From: Methanobacteriota archaeon | Lineage (GTDB): Archaea; Methanobacteriota; Methanobacteria; Methanobacteriales; Methanobacteriaceae | Direction of reading: 5' to 3' | DNA length: 8,995 nucleotides | Assembly (NCBI GenBank): GCA_023430285.1 | Contig: JAEZAV010000162.1 | Location: forward strand, 1 to 8,995 | Part shown: piece by piece, positions 1 to 6,319 of the stretch | Numbering within the stretch: position 1 is the first letter of the stretch | How the letters are laid out: the number at the start of each line of letters is the position of its first letter | The notes under the pieces: model-generated | Told to the model about the DNA's origin: nothing | What the model saw: the letters and a program-made list of their open reading frames with translations, nothing else | Database searches by the model: none | Position numbers and translations under genes: made by a program

Positions 1-32
1 TTAGTTTCTATTTTAAAAGGGAGGATTAGTCA

Positions 33-971
33 ATGGATTATATGATTGAGGCCATTGATCTCACCAAGAAATTTGATGATCTCACTGCAGTGGATGGGCT
101 CAACATCAAAATTCGAAAAGGAGAGGTTTTTGGTTTTTTAGGACCAAATGGGGCGGGTAAAACAACATCCATTAGAATGATGGTGGGATTACTTAAACCA
201 ACCAGCGGAACCATCCTGATAGATGGTACTGATATTAAACAGATTGAAAAGGGTAAAATTGGCATATGTCCTCAGGAATTAATGTTATGGGAGCATTTAA
301 CATGCAAGGAAAGTTTAAGTCTCATGGCAGACATGTACGAAGTTCCAAAGGATGTTAAAGACCAGAGGATCGATGAGCTTTTAAAGGATCTTTTCCTAAC
401 AGACAAGGCAAACACCGTTGTTTCAAACCTTTCGGGGGGAATGAAAAGAAGGTTGAACTTGGCACTTTCTGTTGTGCACGAGCCTGATGTTGTGGTTTTA
501 GATGAACCATCTGAAGGTTTGGACCCCCAATCAAGACGTGTACTTTGGAACTACATACGTTCCATGCGTGATGTTCAGGGAAAAACTGTCATACTCACCA
601 CACACTTAATGGATGAGGCAGACAGTTTAAGTGACAGGATAGGAATTGTGGACCATGGTAAGCTCATTAGGTTGGACACCCCTGAAAATCTTAAGAAAGA
701 AATTGGTGAAGGGGATATTGTTGATGTTAAACTGTCTGATCCATCTAAAAATCTTGAAATCATAACGGAACTTAAGAAAATTGAAGACATCATCTCAGTG
801 GTTGAAACAGACGGTCGAATAAATATAAGGGCGCTAGATGCAGTTTCAAAACTGCCACAGATCATGAAACTAGTTGAAAAATTAGATCTTAGGGTTGATG
901 ATCTGTCTGTAAGACAAAATACACTTGAAGATGTATTTATTGACCTTACTGGAACAGGATTGAGGGAATAA
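33..971 (+). CDS. ABC-2 type exporter, ATP-binding subunit (DrrA/CcmA-like)
   Basis: This is the cytoplasmic ATPase that powers the membrane subunit encoded immediately downstream. The 312-residue protein shows Walker A GPNGAGKTT (37-45), Q-loop Q81, signature LSGGM (133-137), Walker B VVVLDEP (153-159), D-loop GLDP (162-165) and switch His191. All catalytic elements are intact. Residues from about 220 to 312 form the C-terminal extension typical of DrrA-type exporters, ending with the family-like NTLEDVFIDLTG. The start at 33 has a GGGAGG Shine-Dalgarno site at 19-24, 8 nt away; the alternative ATG at 42 is too far from it. The stop is 2 nt before the permease ATG, so the two are surely co-transcribed. 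The substrate cannot be read from the sequence; families of this kind export drugs, lipids or polysaccharides. The promoter lies outside the window. Confidence 0.95.
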   Translation: MDYMIEAIDLTKKFDDLTAVDGLNIKIRKGEVFGFLGPNGAGKTTSIRMMVGLLKPTSGTILIDGTDIKQIEKGKIGICPQELMLWEHLTCKESLSLMADMYEVPKDVKDQRIDELLKDLFLTDKANTVVSNLSGGMKRRLNLALSVVHEPDVVVLDEPSEGLDPQSRRVLWNYIRSMRDVQGKTVILTTHLMDEADSLSDRIGIVDHGKLIRLDTPENLKKEIGEGDIVDVKLSDPSKNLEIITELKKIEDIISVVETDGRINIRALDAVSKLPQIMKLVEKLDLRVDDLSVRQNTLEDVFIDLTGTGLRE

Positions 972-973
972 AA

Positions 974-2221
974 ATGAAATTTACGAGTATAGCAGTTAAG
1001 GACTTTAAAGAACTTGTTAGAGACAAAAGGGGACTGTTTTTCATTTTACTGTTTCCAATTTTCTTCATGATGATCTTTGGATTTGCATTTGGAGGTATGG
1101 GACAGGAAAACACGCCCCACAACATAGCAATTGTGAACTACGATGAAGGAACAACGTTAATAACTGGAGAAAACTTTAACTTTGGAGACAACCTCACTAA
1201 TCTGCTTAAAGAATCAACTTACACCGACAGCGATGTTAAACTCTTCAACGTCACTGAAACCTCTGAAAGCAAGGCAGATTCACTACTGAAACAGAGAACA
1301 GTAGATGCTGAACTGATAATTCCAAGTAACTTCTCTGCTTCCATGGCATCACAAATTGCCAACAGCACAGGATTAACTAACAACATAAACACCACAGTGT
1401 CCAGTCCAATAATTCGTGGTGATGAAGGTTACAGTAACTTCTTTGCATCTGAAAGTGCGTTGAGCACGATAATAACAGGGTATGAAACTGGCACAGTAAC
1501 TGGTTTCAAGAACCAACTCGCAGGAACCCCTGGTGCACAACCAGTTAAGTACGTGAACGTCACTGTTCAAGGAATCAGTGGAACACAATCATTCACCCAG
1601 TTCGACTTCCTAGCACCTGGTATGATGGTGTTTGCAATTTTACTACTGGCAACTACAATAGCTGCTATTTTAACTAGAGAAGTTGAAAGTGGAACGCTTG
1701 AAAGGCTTAAAATGTCTAAGATGAGGTCATTTGATCTTCTATTTGGGGGTTTAATACCTTGGTCTCTGGTTGCAGGTGCGCAAGTTGTGATACTGTTGAT
1801 AGTAGCTGTCCTCCTGGGACTTCACTGGCAGGGAGGTATTAATTCAGTTATTTTGGCGACAATAATTGGTATTATAGGTGGTGTCGCCTCAATTGCACTG
1901 GCAATGATCATAGCATCATTTGCTAAAAACGATAGGCAAGCAGCGAATTTAGGAACCTTAATTGTGGTGCCAATAAGTTTCCTGGTTGGTGCATTTTTCC
2001 CACTACCGCAAGTCTTTATTTCGGTTTTAGGGCATTCATTCCAGGTATATGAATTAATACCATGGACACACACTTTAAATGCATTGAGGGGTGTTCTTTT
2101 GTACGGTGAAGGATTTAATGCTGTGGCCTTGCAAATAGAGCTGAGCCTAGTCCTCACCGTGATCTTGTTCATAATAGGGGTCTTTTTATACTCAAGAACA
2201 CGTTTAAGAGCAGATAGTTAA
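974..2221 (+). CDS. ABC-2 type transporter permease
   Basis: This is the membrane subunit of the exporter, 415 residues. The topology read from hydrophobicity is one membrane segment at about 20-42, a large polar region at about 43-208 that should lie outside the cell, and then five hydrophobic segments (about 214-234, 254-282, 288-312, 320-345 and 383-406). This is the ABC2_membrane_3 (YhgE/DrrB-like) plan. The motif TREVESGTLERLK after segment 2 is the conserved cytoplasmic coupling region of ABC-2 permeases. The external domain is rich in Asn, Thr and Ser with several N-x-S/T sequons, compatible with archaeal glycosylation, though this is inference. The start has GAGG at 962-965, inside the end of the ATPase gene. 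A methyltransferase gene follows after 28 nt. The transported substrate is unknown. Confidence 0.93.
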   Translation: MKFTSIAVKDFKELVRDKRGLFFILLFPIFFMMIFGFAFGGMGQENTPHNIAIVNYDEGTTLITGENFNFGDNLTNLLKESTYTDSDVKLFNVTETSESKADSLLKQRTVDAELIIPSNFSASMASQIANSTGLTNNINTTVSSPIIRGDEGYSNFFASESALSTIITGYETGTVTGFKNQLAGTPGAQPVKYVNVTVQGISGTQSFTQFDFLAPGMMVFAILLLATTIAAILTREVESGTLERLKMSKMRSFDLLFGGLIPWSLVAGAQVVILLIVAVLLGLHWQGGINSVILATIIGIIGGVASIALAMIIASFAKNDRQAANLGTLIVVPISFLVGAFFPLPQVFISVLGHSFQVYELIPWTHTLNALRGVLLYGEGFNAVALQIELSLVLTVILFIIGVFLYSRTRLRADS

Positions 2222-2249
2222 CTAAAAAAAATATGAGGGATGATAAAAA

Positions 2250-2825
2250 ATGTCAGAGGAACATGTTCACAAGCATCATGGTAAAACATCTAGGGATATT
2301 CTTGGTGCAGCAGAAATATTGGATGTAATGGATTTAAAACCCGGTGATAAGTTTTTAGATGCTGGTTGTGGAGATGGTTACGTCTCCATAGAGGCCTCTA
2401 AACTAGTTGGTTCCAATGGAAAGATATTTGCATTGGATGTGTATCCTGAATCCATTGAGGGTGTTGCTAAGGAAATCAAGGAGAAGGGTATTGAAAATTT
2501 AGAACCCATCCTTGCAGATGTAACAGATTCCATACCTCTTGATGATGATTCTGTTGATGCTGTTTTAATGTCCAATGTCCTACATGGATTTGGGGATGAA
2601 GAACTTGAAACAGTACTCAAAAACATAAACCGAGTCATTAAAAAGGATGGAAAATTTGCTGTTGTAGAATTTAGAAAGGAGCAAAGTGAAAGGGGACCAC
2701 CATTCGATGTGAGGCTACATCCTTCAGATGTTTCCCAAATACTTACAAAACACGGTTACAAAGTTGTAAAATCTCAAGAAATAGCAACTTTACATTACAT
2801 AGTTTTGGGACAAAAAATAGATTGA
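2250..2825 (+). CDS. class I SAM-dependent methyltransferase (methyltransferase-11 type)
   Basis: This 191-residue cytoplasmic enzyme has a Rossmann-fold methyltransferase core. Motif I is FLDAGCGDGY (35-44), the acidic residue after strand 2 that contacts the SAM ribose is D63 in ALDVYPE, and a motif like PLDDDSVDAVLMSNVLHG forms the region of strand 4. A His-rich N terminus (HVHKHHGK, residues 5-12) precedes the fold and could bind metal, which is only a suggestion. The nearest relatives known to me are small methanogen methyltransferases annotated generically; the substrate is not identifiable. A GAGGGATGAT Shine-Dalgarno site (2235-2244) supports the ATG at 2250. It sits 28 nt behind the ABC permease gene on the same strand, so it is probably part of that operon. 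Two T-runs follow the stop codon. Confidence 0.9.
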   Translation: MSEEHVHKHHGKTSRDILGAAEILDVMDLKPGDKFLDAGCGDGYVSIEASKLVGSNGKIFALDVYPESIEGVAKEIKEKGIENLEPILADVTDSIPLDDDSVDAVLMSNVLHGFGDEELETVLKNINRVIKKDGKFAVVEFRKEQSERGPPFDVRLHPSDVSQILTKHGYKVVKSQEIATLHYIVLGQKID

Positions 2826-2834
2826 ATCCATTCC

Positions 2835-2859
2835 TTTTTTTTATTCTCTAATTTTTTTT
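2835..2859 (+). terminator. oligo-T terminator of the exporter/methyltransferase operon
   Basis: Two runs of eight T (2835-2842 and 2852-2859) lie 10 and 27 nt after the methyltransferase stop. Archaeal RNA polymerase terminates at such T-runs without needing a strong hairpin, and none is obvious here. The position between convergent genes fits termination. Confidence 0.6.
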
Positions 2860-2878
2860 GATTAAAATAAAAAATATT

Positions 2879-2900
2879 AAAAAAATATGTATGAAAAAAA
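2879..2900 (-). terminator. oligo-T terminator of the TGT-like gene
   Basis: Read on the minus strand, two runs of seven T (A-runs 2894-2900 and 2879-2885 on the plus strand) lie about 43 and 58 nt after the TGT-like stop codon. With the opposite T-runs at 2835-2859 they make a bidirectional termination zone between the convergent genes. Confidence 0.5.
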
Positions 2901-2942
2901 GAATTTTTAAAATAATTTTTAAACTGTTCCCAGCAGTCAGGT

Positions 2943-3674
2943 TTAGTAAAGCTGGGTGTAACTTGAAACAAAGTCAGAATGATCCCTGTCAAGCAGCCTC
3001 AAAGCAGTCATGAGTTCGGGTGATGAACAGCTTCTCTCCTCAACCAAGTTTCTGAGGGTTCCATTTTTTATATGTTCTTGTATCTCTTTTATTGTAAATT
3101 CAATGGTATTCCTGTTGTAATTTGTAAGTTCTTCGAGATCCATGTCGTATAGTTTGTAAACATCTAAGTTGTACTGTTGTGTTGATGTTAGAAGTGTATT
3201 TAACTCTGCGTAGTAATCAGCTGCAACGTTGTCAAAGAAATCAACACCAAGGTAGGTTAGAAATGGCATGTAGGATGGTTTAGCAAATGGGAAATAAATT
3301 CCTGTGTTTGGGTTGATGGTTTCACGAAGTTTAACTATGATCTGAACTAGATCCCTTGAGTTTTCAAGTAATGACTCGGGATTGGCAATCATTAAGATGG
3401 AATTTCCTAATTTTTCCAGTTCTAAAGCACATTTAATTCTTAAATCAGAATATTTAGATCCGTGCACCACTCCGATTCCTGTTTCTTCGGAGTTCATAGC
3501 ATATTCCAGTGTACTATTAACTGACCATTCAGCGAGGGATTCTGGAACGTTGTATGGCATAGGTTCATCTTTTAATATTTTTAATGAATTGTCTGACTTA
3601 ATTAGATTTGGAGTGTCCATTTTGATGTACTTTCCAAGTCTTGCTGGTCCATCATGCAGTTTAATTTCTATCAT
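2943..3674 (-). CDS. stand-alone TGT/ArcS-like (archaeosine tRNA-ribosyltransferase family) domain protein, zinc site missing
   Basis: The 243-residue protein resembles the N-terminal TIM-barrel domain of archaeal tRNA-guanine transglycosylase and archaeosine synthase (ArcS). Visible family signatures are HDGPARLGKY...TPNLI (7-25), the GVVHGSKYSDLR block (68-79), YLGVDFFDNVAADYYA (141-156) and LVEERSCSSPEL near 210-221. The Cys-rich zinc motif expected between the last two blocks is absent: that stretch reads VYKLYDMDLEEL, and the only cysteines are C82 and C216. Known ArcS/TGT proteins are considerably longer and carry C-terminal domains including PUA; this one stops after the barrel. It may be a regulatory or partner subunit, or half of a split ArcS; catalysis is doubtful. 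The ATG at 3674 is preferred over the GTG at 3683 because GTGATC at 3683-3678 is itself a Shine-Dalgarno element. Confidence 0.75.
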   Translation of the reverse strand: MIEIKLHDGPARLGKYIKMDTPNLIKSDNSLKILKDEPMPYNVPESLAEWSVNSTLEYAMNSEETGIGVVHGSKYSDLRIKCALELEKLGNSILMIANPESLLENSRDLVQIIVKLRETINPNTGIYFPFAKPSYMPFLTYLGVDFFDNVAADYYAELNTLLTSTQQYNLDVYKLYDMDLEELTNYNRNTIEFTIKEIQEHIKNGTLRNLVEERSCSSPELMTALRLLDRDHSDFVSSYTQLY

Positions 3675-3677
3675 ATC

Positions 3678-3683
3678 GATCAC
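3678..3683 (-). promoter_or_regulatory. Shine-Dalgarno element setting the TGT-like start
   Basis: GTGATC, read on the minus strand, matches the 3' half of the archaeal consensus GGAGGTGATC and lies 3 nt before the ATG at 3674. A longest-frame caller would use its GTG as the start codon and add three spurious residues. Confidence 0.5.
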
Positions 3684-3792
3684 AGATTCTAGTAAGATTG
3701 AATAAAGTAAATTTTTTGTTTGCAGTACTAATAATATTATTTGAATCTTTACTTTTCAAGTTTAATGTATTTTCTGATCATCCCCTCAAAAG

Positions 3793-3811
3793 TGTAACCT
3801 AAAAGGTTACA
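3793..3811. promoter_or_regulatory. perfect palindrome upstream of the hdrCB promoter, candidate operator
   Basis: TGTAACCT-AAA-AGGTTACA is an inverted repeat with 8-bp perfect arms and a 3-nt centre. It ends 21 nt before the TATA box of hdrC, a position suitable for an activator or a repressor dimer. It is not the NrpR type (GGAA-N6-TTCC). No regulator is encoded in the window. It also lies about 120 bp upstream of the divergent TGT-like gene, so control of that gene is possible. Confidence 0.5.
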
Positions 3812-3832
3812 GTTATGGATTTTCACCGAACC

Positions 3833-3840
3833 TTTATATA
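3833..3840 (+). promoter_or_regulatory. TATA box of hdrCB
   Basis: TTTATATA is a canonical archaeal TATA box, preceded by a purine/C stretch (ACCGAACC) that could serve as BRE. Transcription should start about 25 nt downstream, near 3860-3866, giving a leader of roughly 60 nt before the long hdrC ATG at 3923. Confidence 0.7.
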
Positions 3841-3862
3841 TACTCAGAATAAACCTACGATA

Positions 3863-3881
3863 TGAAAATCACAAGTTTTCA
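3863..3881 (+). other. hairpin in the hdrC leader
   Basis: TGAAAA (3863-3868) pairs with TTTTCA (3876-3881), with an extra T-G pair and a 5-nt loop. It would sit at the very 5' end of the mRNA, where it might stabilise the transcript. The stem is AT-rich and weak, and a second palindrome CTGATCAG (3903-3910) lies just before the ribosome binding site. Confidence 0.3.
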
Positions 3882-3922
3882 GAATTTGCCAATTATGGTC
3901 ATCTGATCAGGGCGTGAAATAG

Positions 3923-4984
3923 ATGAAAACATTAAAACGCTTAAAGAATATGTTAAGTGGCGAAAAAGAAGATAAAACAGAGACTCCTCAGGGAGAACCA
4001 GTGCCTGAATCTTCTAAAGCTAAACCGGAAGAAACTCCAGCAAGCACTAAAACTGTTAAAACTGAAGTTAAGAGTACAGCACCAGAACAGAAATCCAAGG
4101 ATGAAGAAATTAAATCTAAAGTAGAGGATGTAAAAGAAGATATAAAATCCAAAGCTGAAGAAGTTAAATCTAAAACCGAAGACGTGTCTAGTGATGTGAA
4201 ATCTAAAGCTGAGAAAGTATCGGATGATGTGAAATCTAAAGCAGAGGAAATATCCCAAGATGCTAAATCTAAGGTGGAGGACATATCTGCCGATGTGAAA
4301 TCCAAGGTAGAAGATGTTAAATCTAAAGCCAAGGATATATCTGAAGATGCTAAATCTAAAGCTTCAAAAACAGATGAAAAAATAGAAAAATCTGAAGAAT
4401 CTAAAACCGATAGGAGTGGTAAAATGACTTTACTCGAAGGAAGAGAAAAAGAAGTGATAACCCGTGAAAATATTGATCCAGATTTCAAAAATGAAGTCAT
4501 GGACGCAGGTGCAGAATCAGTAGCACTATGTTTCCAGTGTGGAACATGTACAGGAGCATGTCCTTCTGGAAGGAGAACACCTTACAGGATAAGGAACGTA
4601 GTAAGAAAATCAGTTATGGGACTCAAAGATGAAGTCATAGCTGACGACTCAATATGGATGTGCACAACCTGTTACGAATGCCAGGAAAGATGCCCAAGAG
4701 GAATCAAAATCGTGGACGTCGTAAAAACAGTGAGAAACTTCGCTGCACAGGCAGGATACATGGCACCAGCACACAAAATGACAGGTTCTTTCGTTATAAA
4801 AACAGGACACGGAGTTCCAATTAACGATGCAACCATGGCACTAAGAAAGAGCGTTGGACTAGATGAATTACCACCAACAACCCATCAGTTCCCTGAAGCA
4901 CTAGATGAAGTACAGAAAATCGTCAAGGCAACAGGATTTGACAACTTAATCGGCTGGAACTGGGATAAAGCGGAGCTAGAATAA
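3923..4984 (+). CDS. hdrC: CoB-CoM heterodisulfide reductase subunit C with long repetitive N-terminal extension
   Basis: HdrC carries two [4Fe-4S] clusters and relays electrons from flavoprotein HdrA to catalytic HdrB in reduction of CoM-S-S-CoB, the last step of methanogenesis. In the cytoplasm it belongs to the HdrABC-MvhADG electron-bifurcating complex. The clusters are bound by C203/C206/C209 with C213, and C247/C250/C253 with C257, both CX2CX2CX3CP. The conserved tail (VIKTGHGVPINDA, ELPPTTHQFPEAL) is intact. The core from M168 is 186 residues, the normal full length. Ahead of it are 167 extra residues: a basic start (MKTLKRLKNML), a Pro/Thr/Glu linker (about 20-56) and a KSK repeat helix (57-154), with no aromatic, Cys or His. 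The 3923 ATG has only a weak site (GGCGTGA, 3911-3917), whereas M168 has a better one. HdrB follows after 12 nt. HdrA is not in the window. Confidence 0.93.
   Translation: MKTLKRLKNMLSGEKEDKTETPQGEPVPESSKAKPEETPASTKTVKTEVKSTAPEQKSKDEEIKSKVEDVKEDIKSKAEEVKSKTEDVSSDVKSKAEKVSDDVKSKAEEISQDAKSKVEDISADVKSKVEDVKSKAKDISEDAKSKASKTDEKIEKSEESKTDRSGKMTLLEGREKEVITRENIDPDFKNEVMDAGAESVALCFQCGTCTGACPSGRRTPYRIRNVVRKSVMGLKDEVIADDSIWMCTTCYECQERCPRGIKIVDVVKTVRNFAAQAGYMAPAHKMTGSFVIKTGHGVPINDATMALRKSVGLDELPPTTHQFPEALDEVQKIVKATGFDNLIGWNWDKAELE
4091..4384 (+). repeat. in-frame KSK repeat array (11- and 7-residue units) in the hdrC extension
   Basis: Ten KSK tripeptides start at residues 57, 64, 75, 82, 93, 104, 115, 126, 133 and 144 of long HdrC, so the steps are 7, 11, 7, 11, 11, 11, 11, 7 and 11. 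A typical unit is KSKAEEISQDA, with hydrophobic residues at positions 4, 7 and 11, i.e. 3-4-4 spacing; the 7-residue units keep the same phase. This is a hendecad/heptad pattern as in LEA group 3 proteins and some coiled coils. At DNA level the units share AAATCTAAA-like cores, suggesting growth by in-frame duplication. Many third-base differences show the duplications are not recent. Confidence 0.9.
4413..4426 (+). promoter_or_regulatory. internal ribosome binding site and start codon of the canonical short HdrC
   Basis: GGAGTGGT (4413-4420) resembles the GGAGGTGAT consensus, with GGAG 7 nt before an in-frame ATG at 4424. That ATG begins MTLLEGREK, which matches the N terminus I recall for ordinary HdrC proteins of Methanobacteriales. 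Initiation here would give a 186-residue protein. Either it is a relic of the original start kept after the extension was added, or both starts are used. Confidence 0.6.
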
Positions 4985-4996
4985 GGAGGAATCACA

Positions 4997-5893
4997 ATGG
5001 CATTTGCATATTTCTTAGGATGTATTATGAACAACAGGTACCCTGGAATTGAAAAGGCTACCAGAGTAATGTTTGACAAGCTCGGTGTAGAGCTCAATGA
5101 TATGGAAGGAGCTTCCTGCTGCCCAGCACCAGGTGTTTTCGGTTCCTTTGATAAAACCACATGGGCTGCAATAGCAGCTAGGAACATCACCATTGCAGAA
5201 GACATGAATTCTGACATCATGACAGAATGTAACGGATGTTTCGGTTCACTCTATGAAACCAACCATCTTCTAAAAGAAGATGAAGAAATGAAAGAAAAGA
5301 TAAACGGAGTTTTATCTGAAGCTGGAAGAGAATTTAAAGGTGAAGTAAACGTAAGGCACTTTGCTGAAATTTTATACAACGAAGTAGGTGTCGACAAATT
5401 ATCAGAATCTGTTGAAAAACCATTAAACCTCAATGTAGCAGTTCACTACGGCTGCCACTTCCTTAAACCTAGTGCTGAAATCAACATTGACGACCCAATG
5501 AAACCAACAATTCTCGACGAACTCGTTGAAATCACCGGTGCAAAATCCATAGCATACAAAGACAAAATGATGTGCTGCGGTGCAGGTGGAGGTCTACGTT
5601 CCCGTGACATAGACGTTACACTAGATTACACCAAGGAAAAACTCGACAACATGACAGCTGCAGGAGTAGACGCAATTGTAAATGTTTGCCCATTCTGCCA
5701 CCTACAGTTCGATGTTGGTCAGACAGAAGTCAACAAAAAATACGGAACAGACTTCGCAATTCCAGTATTCCACCTTGCTCAGCTATACGGTCTTGCAATG
5801 GGACTCAAAAGCGAAGAGTTAACAGTCGATGCTCATTTAACAAGCACAGACCCAGCTCTTAAAAAGCTTGATGAAATTACTGGTGGAGAATAA
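4997..5893 (+). CDS. hdrB: CoB-CoM heterodisulfide reductase subunit B
   Basis: HdrB is the catalytic subunit that cleaves the CoM-S-S-CoB disulfide, using two non-cubane [4Fe-4S] clusters held by paired CCG domains. Both motifs are complete in the 298-residue protein: C9, C41-C42, C78, C81 for the first, and C153, C193-C194, C231, C234 for the second (CPFC at 231-234). The length is normal for the family. A strong GGAGG (4985-4989), 7 nt before the ATG, starts one base after the hdrC stop, so the two are translated from the same message and probably in similar amounts. Codon use rich in GAC, AAC and TAC resembles the hdrC core and fits high expression. A hairpin/T-run terminator follows directly, so hdrA is not co-transcribed downstream. 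Confidence 0.97.
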   Translation: MAFAYFLGCIMNNRYPGIEKATRVMFDKLGVELNDMEGASCCPAPGVFGSFDKTTWAAIAARNITIAEDMNSDIMTECNGCFGSLYETNHLLKEDEEMKEKINGVLSEAGREFKGEVNVRHFAEILYNEVGVDKLSESVEKPLNLNVAVHYGCHFLKPSAEINIDDPMKPTILDELVEITGAKSIAYKDKMMCCGAGGGLRSRDIDVTLDYTKEKLDNMTAAGVDAIVNVCPFCHLQFDVGQTEVNKKYGTDFAIPVFHLAQLYGLAMGLKSEELTVDAHLTSTDPALKKLDEITGGE

Positions 5894-5921
5894 ATCTTCT
5901 CCATTTTATAATTTTTTTTTT
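5885..5921 (+). terminator. hairpin plus T10 terminator of hdrCB
   Basis: GGAGAA (5885-5890) and TTCTCC (5897-5902) form a 6-bp stem whose 6-nt loop TAAATC contains the hdrB stop codon. A run of ten T (5912-5921) follows. The geometry is like a bacterial intrinsic terminator. Confidence 0.75.
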
Positions 5922-6039
5922 AGATTCAATTATTGATCTTATTTGACCTTGTTTTAAATAGTAAAACACTTTAATTTAAAAAAACTAATATTGATCTGTT
6001 TTTAATACAACTTTCATAAAATTATTTAAATCAAAAAAA

Positions 6040-6046
6040 AGAGGTG
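6040..6046 (+). promoter_or_regulatory. Shine-Dalgarno site deciding a TTG start
   Basis: AGAGGTG lies 6 nt before TTG 6053. The GTG inside this motif (6044) is in frame and would be chosen by a longest-frame rule, but it overlaps the ribosome binding site and has none of its own. Confidence 0.6.
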
Positions 6047-6052
6047 TTTTTT

Positions 6053-6319
6053 TTGTTCGTTGCAAGTTTGGTTGGAATATTTAAATTTAAAGAACTACCA
6101 GAAAATTACGGTCCGTTTGCACAGCACAAAGCTACGATGGAGAAAAGAACCATCAAAGATGATGATGAAATAGCAATTTTAAACATTGCAGGTACTGAAA
6201 GTAACCATGTTCTGTTTTTGGATTCCTACAAAACAATAGCTGAAATAGAAGAGGAACTCAAACAACTGGATGCAGAAATCAATTACAACACCAAAAAAAT
6301 ATTGGAAGGACATTTATGA
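6053..6319 (+). CDS. small protein of unknown function, coupled to the following gene
   Basis: I do not recognise this family. The 88-residue product begins MFVASLVGIFKFKELPEN after the TTG start at 6053, chosen because AGAGGTG at 6040-6046 is well spaced from it. The N terminus is a short hydrophobic strand, not a convincing membrane segment. The middle has a possible strand pair (IAILNIAG, HVLFLDS). The C-terminal third (about 60-88) is a charged helix, TIAEIEEELKQLDAEI, that could form a coiled coil. The fold may be a small alpha/beta domain. The stop overlaps the next ATG in ATGA (6316-6319), indicating translational coupling and probably a shared complex or task. The upstream DNA (5922-6039) is very AT-rich, and several TATA-like sites there are indistinguishable by eye. 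Confidence 0.75.
   Translation: MFVASLVGIFKFKELPENYGPFAQHKATMEKRTIKDDDEIAILNIAGTESNHVLFLDSYKTIAEIEEELKQLDAEINYNTKKILEGHL

Noticed and set aside
3382..3705. 107-codon plus-strand frame opposite the TGT-like gene
   Set aside because: It lies antisense to conserved TGT/ArcS blocks and has no recognisable domain.
3730..3741. AATAATATTATT palindrome as promoter of the TGT-like gene
   Set aside because: It is in a plausible position for a TATA box on the minus strand, but several equally AT-rich sites are nearby, so it cannot be singled out.
4091..4384. CRISPR-like or tandem DNA repeat
   Set aside because: The units are contiguous, in frame, and 33 or 21 bp long with many silent changes and no spacers; they are protein repeats.
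4384..4424. Frameshift or sequencing fusion of two genes at the hdrC extension/core junction
   Set aside because: The frame is continuous with no stop codon, and coding character is kept on both sides; an error would need to remove a stop exactly in frame, so a real fused frame is simpler.
3988..4500. 170-codon minus-strand open frame opposite hdrC
   Set aside because: It is created by the repetitive KSK/D/E codons of the real gene read backwards; the product is low-complexity Ser/Leu/Asp, and no ribosome binding site was recognised.
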